Shown: in pieces, positions 43,997 through 50,986 of the stretch
Layout of the letters: each line of letters opens with the position of its first letter
Position numbering within the stretch: the first letter of the stretch is position 1
Source of the DNA: Desulfobulbus sp.
GTDB lineage: Bacteria > Desulfobacterota > Desulfobulbia > Desulfobulbales > Desulfobulbaceae
Assembly (NCBI GenBank): GCA_028684915.1
Contig: JAQUEZ010000025.1
Location: 1 to 50,986, forward strand
Direction of reading: 5' to 3'
DNA length: 50,986 nucleotides
Translations under genes and position numbers: made by a program
Notes under the pieces: generated by a model
What the model saw: the letters and a program-made list of their open reading frames with translations, nothing else
The model's database searches: none
What the model was told of the DNA's origin: nothing

Positions 43997-45726
43997 CAAA
44001 TAACGGAACTCAACCCGCTTTTGCGGCAGATGACACCAGCTTTGAAGACCTGAGTTTTGCTGAACTGTTTGAACAGGAGGACAACAACACCGTTATCAAT
44101 GTAGGTGAGGTTGCCCTTGGAACAGTCGTTGGGCTGAACAATGATGCTGTATTGATCGACGTCGGTGACAAGGCAGAAAGCTACATTTCGCTTGCTGAAT
44201 TCCGCCACGAAGATCCGGAACGGGAAATTAAGATCGGCGATCAATTTGAAGTTTTCATCGAGAAACGTAAAGATGAAGGCGGATTGCTCCTCTCCCGTGA
44301 AAAAGCCATCGCGATCAAAGTTTGGGAGCAGATTGCCACGATTCAGGAAGAAGATGGGACTATCGAGGGCCGTATTGAGAACCGGGTCAAGGGTGGTATG
44401 TCGGTTGATATCGGTGTTCCTGCCTTCCTGCCGTACTCGCAGATCGATCTGCGGCCGGTTAAGGATTTGGATGGTCTCATTGGCGAGACCTTCGAATTCA
44501 AGATCCTCAAGTTTAACCGCAAACGCAACAACGTGGTTATCTCTCGTCGTGCGATCCTCGAAAGCCAGCGGAGTGCCCTGCGCGAGCAGATGCGGACTTC
44601 CCTGGAAGAGGGCCAGATCATCCGTGGTGCCATTACCAATATCACCGATTATGGTTTGTTCATCGACTTGGGCGGTATGGACGGTCTTTGTCACATCACC
44701 GACCTGTCCTGGGGCCGTGTTTCCCACCCATCCAAGCTCTACAGTGTGGGCGAGGAAATTGAGGTCAAAATCCTCAAGTACGACAAGAACTCCGACCGTG
44801 TTTCCTTGGGTGTCAAGCAGCTCAAGACCGATCCTTGGGAGCGGGTACCGGAGCAGTATGCACCGGGTTCACGTGTAACCGGCAAGGTCGTGTCCATCAC
44901 CGATTACGGTGTGTTTGTTGAGTTGGAAGAGGGTGTGGAAGGTTTGGTTCATATTTCCGAGATGAGCTGGTCGAAAAAACCGCGCCATCCTTCCAAGATC
45001 GTTGGCGTGGGCGAGGAAATCGAGGTTCAGGTACTCAAGGTCGAAGCCGAGACCAAGCGTATCTCCCTGGGGATGAAACAGCTCCAGCCTAATCCTTGGG
45101 ATGTGGTCGAGGAAAGCTACCCCGTTGGTTCGGTTATCGAAGGCAAAATTAAGAACATCACCGACTTTGGTATTTTTATCGGTATCGAAGAGGGTATTGA
45201 TGGTCTGATTCACGTTTCTGATCTTTCCTGGACCGAGCGGATCAAGCATCCTTCCGAGAAGTATGCCAAGGGTGAGACCATCCAGGCAGTTGTTCTCAAA
45301 ATTGACAAAGAGAACGAGCGCTTCTCCCTGGGTGTAAAACAGCTTGAGCCGGATCCTTGGCAGGCAGCTGCCAGCAACTATCCGATCGGTTCCACCGTTG
45401 AGGGGACCATTACCAACGTGACCGACTTCGGTGTCTTTGTTCAATTGGAAGAAGGCATTGAGGGCTTGGTCCATGTTTCCGAGATTTCCAGGGATAAGGT
45501 GAAAACCCCGGTAGGCATGTTCAATGTAAACGACACCTTGAAAGCCATGGTGATCAATGTCTCTGCTGATGATCGTAAGATCGGATTGTCCGTCAAGGCT
45601 CTGCAGGAAAAGGACGATAATAACGGCGCCATTCCTGAAGAGTATCTCCAAGCTACCCAGAGCAGCGGCCCCTCCACCATTGGAGATTTGCTGAAAGCCG
45701 CTGCTGGTGAGGATCTGAATAAGTAA
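43993..45726 (+). CDS. rpsA: 30S ribosomal protein S1
   Basis: A 577-residue RNA-binding ribosomal protein that unfolds mRNA on the 30S subunit. Six S1 repeats follow each other; the last four carry the near-identical pattern FxITDYGVFVELEEGVEGLVHISEMSW (about residues 290-500), as in E. coli. The N-terminal two bind the ribosome. Length is normal. The start codon overlaps a short upstream frame. ihfB-like follows after a terminator, the same order as in E. coli. Confidence 0.95.
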   Translation: MTNNGTQPAFAADDTSFEDLSFAELFEQEDNNTVINVGEVALGTVVGLNNDAVLIDVGDKAESYISLAEFRHEDPEREIKIGDQFEVFIEKRKDEGGLLLSREKAIAIKVWEQIATIQEEDGTIEGRIENRVKGGMSVDIGVPAFLPYSQIDLRPVKDLDGLIGETFEFKILKFNRKRNNVVISRRAILESQRSALREQMRTSLEEGQIIRGAITNITDYGLFIDLGGMDGLCHITDLSWGRVSHPSKLYSVGEEIEVKILKYDKNSDRVSLGVKQLKTDPWERVPEQYAPGSRVTGKVVSITDYGVFVELEEGVEGLVHISEMSWSKKPRHPSKIVGVGEEIEVQVLKVEAETKRISLGMKQLQPNPWDVVEESYPVGSVIEGKIKNITDFGIFIGIEEGIDGLIHVSDLSWTERIKHPSEKYAKGETIQAVVLKIDKENERFSLGVKQLEPDPWQAAASNYPIGSTVEGTITNVTDFGVFVQLEEGIEGLVHVSEISRDKVKTPVGMFNVNDTLKAMVINVSADDRKIGLSVKALQEKDDNNGAIPEEYLQATQSSGPSTIGDLLKAAAGEDLNK

Positions 45727-45756
45727 TTAAACGTTTTATACTTATTGAAACGTAAC

Positions 45757-45805
45757 GGGTGTTTCATCGACCGGGTTCGCTCGAGTTGATGAAACGCCCT
45801 TTCTA
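45757..45805 (+). terminator. rpsA terminator
   Basis: GGGTGTTTCATCGA (45757-45770) pairs with TTGATGAAACGCCC (45786-45799), with two G-U pairs, then TTTCTATT. Confidence 0.7.
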
Positions 45806-45866
45806 TTGTCCGCTAGCGGTAACGTATTCGTCTGCCGAGGCGGTAGGTTAAAGAGGTAAGGTAATC

Positions 45867-46154
45867 ATGCTTAAGCGTGAACTGGTCAATCAAGTTTCCG
45901 AACAGCTTGGTGACTATTACAAGCAAGATATAGCACAAGCCGTCGAAATCATTCTCGAAGAGATATCGCAGGCGCTTGCTGAAGAGAGAAGGGTGGAGAT
46001 CCGGGGATTCGGGAGCTTTTCCGTGCGCACACGTAAACCGCGTACAACCAAAAATCCGAAAACCGGTAAAATGATGAATATTCCTGCCCGCAAGACCCTC
46101 CATTTCACCATGAGCAAATCGCTTAAGGAAGTGCTGATCGACGAAGTCGATTAA
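45867..46154 (+). CDS. ihfB: IHF/HU-family DNA-bending protein
   Basis: A 95-residue nucleoid protein. RIEIRGFGSFSV-type sequence (VEIRGFGSFSVRTRKPR), KNPKTGK and NIPARKTLHF form the DNA-binding arms, including the conserved Pro that intercalates. The position after rpsA and the slightly longer length favour IHF beta over HU, but the subunit assignment is by context. AAGAGGTAAGG lies nine bases before the ATG. Confidence 0.85.
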   Translation: MLKRELVNQVSEQLGDYYKQDIAQAVEIILEEISQALAEERRVEIRGFGSFSVRTRKPRTTKNPKTGKMMNIPARKTLHFTMSKSLKEVLIDEVD

Positions 46155-46176
46155 TAGGGTCTTTTTTTCAGGCACC

Positions 46177-46211
46177 AAGACCGGCCCCTTATGGGGTTCG
46201 GTCTTTTTTTA
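46177..46211 (+). terminator. ihfB terminator
   Basis: AAGACCG-GCCCC with GGGGTT-CGGTCTT and a following T-run. Confidence 0.8.
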
Positions 46212-46251
46212 TTCACTGGGCCGGAGGTAGAGAGTCCGGTGGGAGCTTTTC

Positions 46252-46872
46252 TTAGAGAAAGGCTTCTAGATTTCCTTTGCCGTGACGCAGGATTTCCGGT
46301 TGGTCGGTCAGTAACGAAATGACGGACGACGGTTCGGGAATAATCTCGCCGCTATCGATGATCAGATCGACCTGCTTGCCAAAAAGGCAATCAACATCAT
46401 CGGCGGTACAGACGCGTAGATCTTCATTGTCCTCCGCTTGAGCACTGGTGTTGAGGATCGGATTGCCGAGTGCTTCAATGATTGCCAGGCAAACCGGATG
46501 ATTGGGAACACGGATGCCTACGGTCTTTTGTTTGGTGAGCATAATCTTCGGTACCAATTTGGTGCCGGAGAGAACAAAGGTATATGGGCCGGGCAGGTTT
46601 TTGCGCATTTGGCGATAGGCCGTGTTGCCGACATGCCCGTATTGGCTGATGTCGGTGAGCGAGTCGCACATGAAACTGAACGGCTTGTCTTTGGGCCGTC
46701 GTTTGATCTGATAGACCCGTTTGATCGCCTTTTGGTTGAAGATATCGCAACCGATACCGTACATGGTGTCGGTGGGATAGCAGATGACGCCACCGTGCCT
46801 GAGAATCTCAGCCGCCTGAGCGATCAGGCGTGCTTGAGGGTTCTGGGGATTGATCGAGAGAATTTTAGCCAT
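46252..46872 (-). CDS. Sua5/YciO/YrdC-family protein
   Basis: A 206-residue protein of the threonylcarbamoyl-AMP synthase superfamily. The ATG at 46872 (MAKILSINPQNPQARLI) is used; a frame to 46977 adds no recognised sequence. Motifs: GGVICYPTDTMYGIGCDIFN, KRRPKDKPFSFMC, PGPYTFVL and VGIRVPNHP, then NTSAQAEDNE. The length and NTSA end fit the YciO branch, whose activity differs from TsaC, so the true reaction is uncertain. Confidence 0.85.
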   Translation of the reverse strand: MAKILSINPQNPQARLIAQAAEILRHGGVICYPTDTMYGIGCDIFNQKAIKRVYQIKRRPKDKPFSFMCDSLTDISQYGHVGNTAYRQMRKNLPGPYTFVLSGTKLVPKIMLTKQKTVGIRVPNHPVCLAIIEALGNPILNTSAQAEDNEDLRVCTADDVDCLFGKQVDLIIDSGEIIPEPSSVISLLTDQPEILRHGKGNLEAFL

Positions 46873-46977
46873 AAAACCGGATTCTATATTTGGAGTCGTT
46901 GGGTAGGGAATTGTTTGACGAAGCTGTGAATATTGAACCGTCACTGGAGAGGATTGTTTAGGTGAGGACAATCCCAT

Positions 46978-47336
46978 TACTAAAGCAGGAACAGGCCGGC
47001 TTTGCCACCGGTTTTTTTATCACTCTGTATTTCTTTTTAGGTGGCAACGTGATAGAGAATAACTATTCTTCTGTTCCAACACCCCCAACCCTCAGAATAC
47101 CTCACAAACCACAGGTCGGGTTTTGGCCCGGCTCGCAGTCTGTAAACCGGGCTCAACACGGCCTATTTTGTTTTTTTTGACCAATTTTTGATGGTTTTTT
47201 GAACAAAAATGCGGTGGTTCACCGACACGTTTGGTTGTTCCACCCCTTTTTTTTGAAAAACCACCGTCACTAATAAGACGCATTACCGGGATGATCAGCT
47301 TTCCCGTTTTTTTACTCCAGCAGAAGAGGAGAACAC
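46978..47336. other. Intergenic region with the guaB leader
   Basis: No gene seen. The last ~130 bases fold into a possible leader that ends in a terminator-like hairpin, listed separately. Earlier bases hold a GCCGG...CCGGT palindrome near 46995 with a T-run, of no clear purpose. Confidence 0.45.
47208..47313 (+). promoter_or_regulatory. guaB: Possible attenuator leader of guaB
   Basis: AATGCG (47208-47213) can pair with CGCATT (47279-47284), and CGGTGGTT (47212-47219) with AACCACCG (47259-47266). The same 5' strand can instead form a local hairpin CGGTG / CACCG. A CGGGA / TCCCG stem with seven T (47287-47313) follows, 24 bases before the guaB ATG. Mutually exclusive pairings before a terminator suggest transcription control of guaB. 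I matched it to no known riboswitch. Confidence 0.4.
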
Positions 47337-48800
47337 ATGCAGCAACAAACTATCCCCATGGCCCTGACTTTTGACGATGTCCTTCTGGTACCGGGGGCTT
47401 CCGAGGTGTTGCCTTCCGAGGTCTCCCTGAAGACTCGTTTGACCAATAATATCGAGCTTCAATCGCCCCTGCTCAGTGCAGCCATGGATACGGTCACCGA
47501 ACATCAAACCGCCATTGCCATGGCTCGGGAAGGTGGAATCGGTATTATCCACAAGAATATGAGTGTTAAACAGCAGGCCCGAGAGGTCGAACGGGTGAAA
47601 AAATCGGAATCCGGCATGATTGCCGACCCGATCACTGTTTCTCCCTATCAGAGTGTGGCTGAGGTACAGCAGATCATGCGCACCTATCGCGTCTCTGGAT
47701 TGCCGGTCATCGACGAAGGCAAACTGGTGGGTATCGTGACTAACCGTGACCTGCGCTTTGTCTCCGACGATGGCTTGCGGGTGAACGATGTTATGACCTC
47801 GAAAAATTTGGTCACTGCACCGGTTGGAATCGACCTGCCGCATTGCAAGGCCCTGCTCCATGAGCATCGGATCGAGAAACTGCTCATCGTCGATGAGAAT
47901 GGTCGTTTGAAAGGCCTCATCACCATTAAGGATATCGAGAAAATTAAGCAGTACCCCAAGGCCGCCAAAGATGGTTACGGCCGTTTATTGGCAGGTGCCG
48001 CCCTCGGTGTTGGCCCGGATATGCTGCCGCGTACCGAGGCCCTGGTGAAAGCAAAGGTTGATGTGGTGGTGCTCGACTCGGCCCACGGGCACTCTGCCGG
48101 TATTCTCCGGGCCCTGCAGGAAATCAAGGCCCACTATCCCGATCTGCCGGTGATTGCCGGTAATATTGCCACCGCCGAAGCCACCGAGGCCCTGATTAAG
48201 TCTGGGGTGAATGCGGTGAAAGTTGGTGTGGGGCCGGGCTCGATCTGTACCACACGTATCGTCGCCGGTGTGGGCGTACCCCAGTTGACCGCGCTGAAAA
48301 ACTGTGTAGAGGCTGCCTCCAAACACGGTATTCCGGTGATTGCCGATGGCGGTATCAAGTTCTCGGGTGACATCTGCAAGGCCCTTGGTATTGGTGCTGA
48401 TGCGGTAATGATTGGTTCGCTCTTTGCCGGTACCGATGAAACTCCGGGAGAAACCTTCCTCTATCAAGGACGGAAGTACAAGGGCTACCGCGGCATGGGC
48501 TCAATCGGCGCGATGAAGGAAGGCTCCAGTGATCGTTACTTCCAAGATCGGGAAAGCAGCAAGCTGGTCCCTGAGGGCATTGAGGGTAAGGTCCCTTATC
48601 GGGGACCGATCTCTGAGATGATCTATCAGTTGCTCGGCGGGCTGCGTTCCGGCATGGGGTATGTCGGGGCAGCCACCATTGAAGAGTTGCACCAGAAAGC
48701 CCGTTTTGTGCAGATTTCTACCGCAGGTCTGCGCGAATCCCATGTGCATGATGTCATCATCACCAAGGAAGCCCCGAACTATCGGACCGAAGGCCTGTAA
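47337..48800 (+). CDS. guaB: IMP dehydrogenase
   Basis: A 487-residue enzyme that oxidises IMP to XMP, the committed step to GMP. It has the TIM barrel start ([18 protein letters not shown]), two CBS domains between about 95 and 200, the catalytic Cys loop ([18 protein letters not shown]), the flap [19 protein letters not shown], and the C-terminal [21 protein letters not shown] is seven bases from the ATG. guaA follows after 206 bases, so the two probably share a transcript. Confidence 0.96.
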   Translation: MQQQTIPMALTFDDVLLVPGASEVLPSEVSLKTRLTNNIELQSPLLSAAMDTVTEHQTAIAMAREGGIGIIHKNMSVKQQAREVERVKKSESGMIADPITVSPYQSVAEVQQIMRTYRVSGLPVIDEGKLVGIVTNRDLRFVSDDGLRVNDVMTSKNLVTAPVGIDLPHCKALLHEHRIEKLLIVDENGRLKGLITIKDIEKIKQYPKAAKDGYGRLLAGAALGVGPDMLPRTEALVKAKVDVVVLDSAHGHSAGILRALQEIKAHYPDLPVIAGNIATAEATEALIKSGVNAVKVGVGPGSICTTRIVAGVGVPQLTALKNCVEAASKHGIPVIADGGIKFSGDICKALGIGADAVMIGSLFAGTDETPGETFLYQGRKYKGYRGMGSIGAMKEGSSDRYFQDRESSKLVPEGIEGKVPYRGPISEMIYQLLGGLRSGMGYVGAATIEELHQKARFVQISTAGLRESHVHDVIITKEAPNYRTEGL

Positions 48801-49006
48801 GCCGTTCTTGAATCCCTGACGGTGGATGAACCTGTTCACTCAGGTTCCCCGCCGCTTCATGGGACGTCCTCCACTCGCCATTTTCATTGTACGTGACTGT
48901 CCGCCAAGTGGTATGTTAAGTGAGAAGTTACGGGCAATGAAGCTGGTGCAAGGCTGGACACGTACGGATTCAGCTTTTATTTTGAACCATTATCGCATAG
49001 GTAGCC

Positions 49007-50557
49007 ATGTCCACGCATACTCAGAAAATCATCATTCTTGATTTCGGTTCGCAGACGACCCAGCTGATTGCCCGCCGTATTCGCGAGCAGAAGGTGTACA
49101 GCGAGATCCATCCTTATACTCTGGAGCTTGAACGGCTCAAGGCTCTGCAACCCACCGGAATTATCCTCTCCGGGGGGCCGGCAAGCGTTTATGACGAAGA
49201 TGCGCCGATCAGTGATCCTGGCGTTTATGAACTCGGTGTTCCGGTGCTTGGAATCTGCTACGGTGCCCAGTTGATGACCGTGCAACAGGGCGGGCGGGTT
49301 GAGCGGGCGGAAAAACGTGAATTCGGCAAAGCGCAACTCAATGTCGAATACACCGGAGGCCTGTTTGCCGGTATGGAGGTTGCCCCGGCCCATTATCAGG
49401 TCTGGATGAGCCACGGCGATAGGATCGAGGAGCTGGCACCGGGATTTGTGGTCTCTGCCACCAGCACTCATTCACCCTATGCCGCTATCCGCCACCCTGA
49501 CAAGCCCTTTGTCGGTGTGCAGTTCCACCCCGAGGTTGCCCATACCCTGATTGGGACCGACATTCTGCGCAACTTCATCTTTGGTCTGTGCGGTTGCAAA
49601 CCGGACTGGACCATGCACTCCTTTATCGATGCGACCGTGGCCGCTATCCGTGCCAAGGTTGGTTCCGATAAAGTTATCTGCGCACTTTCCGGCGGTGTCG
49701 ATTCCTCGGTGGTGGCGGCTATGGTCCATCGGGCTATTGGCAATCAATTGACCTGCATCTATGTTAACAACGGACTGATGCGAACCGGTGAATCGGAAAG
49801 CGTTCTCCGTTTTTTCCGCGAAAAAACTGACCTCAACGTTATCGATATCGATGCCAGTGCGTTTTTTCTCGGTGCCCTCGACGGGGTGGCTGATCCGGAA
49901 GCAAAACGCAAAAAAATCGGCTACGGCTTTATCGAGATTTTCGAGGCTGAAGCCAAAAAACTCGGTGCTGTTCATTATCTAGCTCAGGGGACTCTGTACC
50001 CGGATGTGATTGAATCGGTCGTTTTTCGAGGCAAGGCTCCGATCAAGTCCCACCACAATGTCGGTGGCCTACCTGAGCGGATGCAGCTGGAACTGATCGA
50101 GCCGCTTCGTGAGCTGTTCAAGGATGAGGTGCGTGCGCTTGGCCTTGAGCTTGGTCTGCCCGAAGAGGCTATCTATCGGCAACCGTTCCCGGGACCGGGG
50201 CTCGCTATTCGCATCATGGGCGCTATCAGTGCCGAGCGCCTGGATATCCTCCGTCAGGCCGACGTGATCGTTCTTGAGGAGATGAAGGATAGCGGCTGGT
50301 ACCGTAAGGTCTGGCAATCCTTTGCGGTGTTGTTGCCGATTCAGACCGTGGGTGTTATGGGCGACGGCCGGACGTATGAGCACGTTATCGCCCTGCGTTG
50401 CGTGGACAGCAGGGATGCGATGACCGCTGATTGGTCGCATGTGCCCTATGAGCTGCTCGGACAGATCTCCAACCGGATCATCAACGAGGTCCGCGGGGTG
50501 AATCGAGTGGTGTATGATATTTCCTCAAAACCGCCGTCGACCATTGAATGGGAATAA
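49007..50557 (+). CDS. guaA: GMP synthase, glutamine-hydrolysing
   Basis: A 516-residue enzyme that aminates XMP to GMP. The class I amidotransferase domain carries the nucleophile in [10 protein letters not shown] and the His/Glu in QFHPEVAH; the ATP pyrophosphatase domain starts with [14 protein letters not shown]; the C-terminal dimerisation domain ends in PPSTIEWE, the normal end. The ribosome binding site (GGTAG) is weak. It lies 206 bases after guaB. Confidence 0.96.
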   Translation: MSTHTQKIIILDFGSQTTQLIARRIREQKVYSEIHPYTLELERLKALQPTGIILSGGPASVYDEDAPISDPGVYELGVPVLGICYGAQLMTVQQGGRVERAEKREFGKAQLNVEYTGGLFAGMEVAPAHYQVWMSHGDRIEELAPGFVVSATSTHSPYAAIRHPDKPFVGVQFHPEVAHTLIGTDILRNFIFGLCGCKPDWTMHSFIDATVAAIRAKVGSDKVICALSGGVDSSVVAAMVHRAIGNQLTCIYVNNGLMRTGESESVLRFFREKTDLNVIDIDASAFFLGALDGVADPEAKRKKIGYGFIEIFEAEAKKLGAVHYLAQGTLYPDVIESVVFRGKAPIKSHHNVGGLPERMQLELIEPLRELFKDEVRALGLELGLPEEAIYRQPFPGPGLAIRIMGAISAERLDILRQADVIVLEEMKDSGWYRKVWQSFAVLLPIQTVGVMGDGRTYEHVIALRCVDSRDAMTADWSHVPYELLGQISNRIINEVRGVNRVVYDISSKPPSTIEWE

Positions 50558-50570
50558 AACCATCGGCTGC

Positions 50571-50594
50571 GCTTCGTAACTATTTTTACGAAGC
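50571..50594. repeat. Hairpin after guaA
   Basis: GCTTCGTAA with TTACGAAGC, nine pairs, loop of six bases. There is no T-run, so it is likely a first, weak stop or an mRNA-stabilising end. Confidence 0.5.
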
Positions 50595-50612
50595 CTGCAT
50601 TGTCAGTATTGA

Positions 50613-50647
50613 GCCGTTCTCGCATCGCATTGCGAGAACGGCGTTTT
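50613..50647 (+). terminator. guaA: guaA terminator
   Basis: GCCGTTCTCGCA (50613-50624) with TGCGAGAACGGC (50631-50642), 12 perfect pairs, followed by GTTTTG. Confidence 0.8.
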
Positions 50648-50688
50648 GTGTTATCTGGATTTTTTTTTAAATTTATGTTCTTCCCTTT

Positions 50689-50791
50689 GTCGTTCTTGCA
50701 ATAAATCTCGAGAATGACGTACTGAGCTTCCTAACATGCTGTAAGTACGATACGTAATTTTTTTTATTTTGACTTTTTACGAGGCCATCAC
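50689..50791 (-). repeat. Dispersed repeat type 2, copy E
   Basis: Read on the minus strand: GATGGCCTCGTAAAAAGTC, then a CAAAAT stretch, TTACGTATCGT, TACAG and CATTCTCGAGAT, in the same order as the repeat at 27207-27301. Confidence 0.55.
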
Positions 50792-50835
50792 GCTTTATTA
50801 ATCCACTTTTGTTTTTACAAATTTATTGAAAATTC

Positions 50836-50986
50836 ATGCTCAAAACAGCCATTTACGTTGACGCAGAAAATATTAAAATGAGCGGTGGCTACGGCATGCG
50901 CTACGATGTGCTTGTCGATCTGGCCAATAGCCATAATTCAGAGATGTTGCGGGCCAACTGTTACCTGGCCGAGGATCACGAACGGA
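50836..50986 (+). CDS. NYN-domain protein, cut by the window end
   Basis: Only the first 50 codons lie in the window. They read MLKTAIYVDAENIKMSGGYG, the opening of a NYN/LabA-type PIN-like nuclease domain with the acidic Asp in YVDAENI, then RYDVLVDLAN and ANCYLAED. NYN proteins are predicted RNases. The ribosome binding site is weak. What follows is unknown. Confidence 0.7.
   Translation, partial: MLKTAIYVDAENIKMSGGYGMRYDVLVDLANSHNSEMLRANCYLAEDHER

Overview
The window reads as the chromosome of a Gram-negative anaerobe of the Desulfobacterota, most likely a Desulfobulbales-type sulfate or sulfur metaboliser. This rests on my recognition of the protein families (LptD, SecB, IHF-type protein, FabB, an RNase E/G with a long N-terminal extension) and not on any search, so the taxon is an inference. 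Two compositions are visible: moderately GC-rich housekeeping sequence from about 9.4 kb onward, and a strikingly AT-rich block from about 0.7 to 9.3 kb.

Left edge (1-668): the first ~124 bases look like the 3' end (domains V and VI) of a group II intron, followed by the tail of an unrecognised helical protein, then gene-free sequence and a terminator.

Integrated element (669-9315): a 48-bp exact direct repeat, the 3' half of a tRNA-Arg(ACG), bounds an ~8.6 kb element with its own tyrosine integrase beside the intact tRNA. It carries a RepA-like ATPase, a GIY-YIG-like protein, a three-gene overlapping operon with an HTH protein, a zinc-ribbon membrane protein, remains of BRO-N antirepressor genes containing small palindromes, an iteron-like cluster, a candidate small RNA, and paired integrase arm-like repeats at both ends. 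No capsid, lysis or conjugation gene is seen. It looks like a small, possibly replicating, integrative element or phage satellite, and is the most likely place for undescribed biology here.

Core chromosome (9.4-27 kb): RNase E/G and a radical SAM protein (minus strand); LptD, a DHH phosphoesterase and MltA (plus strand); a substrate-binding protein translationally coupled to a four-PAS hybrid histidine kinase; and an RND efflux pump with its adaptor.

27-34 kb: a cluster of dispersed inverted-repeat elements around a STAS-like protein and a HMA metal-binding protein; a ferritin / HEAT-like / nitrilase operon whose nitrilase is fused to a degenerate HldE2-type nucleotidyltransferase domain; an SDR-fabB pair truncated downstream by a decayed ISL3-family transposase.

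34-51 kb: SecB, UvrA, GlyQ (without GlyS next to it), a cold-shock protein, IlvD, a PilT/PilU-type ATPase with a zinc-ribbon partner gene, a short leader ORF overlapping rpsA, an IHF/HU gene, a Sua5/YciO protein, guaB behind a possible attenuator, guaA, and the start of a NYN-domain gene cut by the window end. Copies of the same inverted-repeat family recur through the core chromosome (22, 27, 28, 39, 41 and 50 kb).
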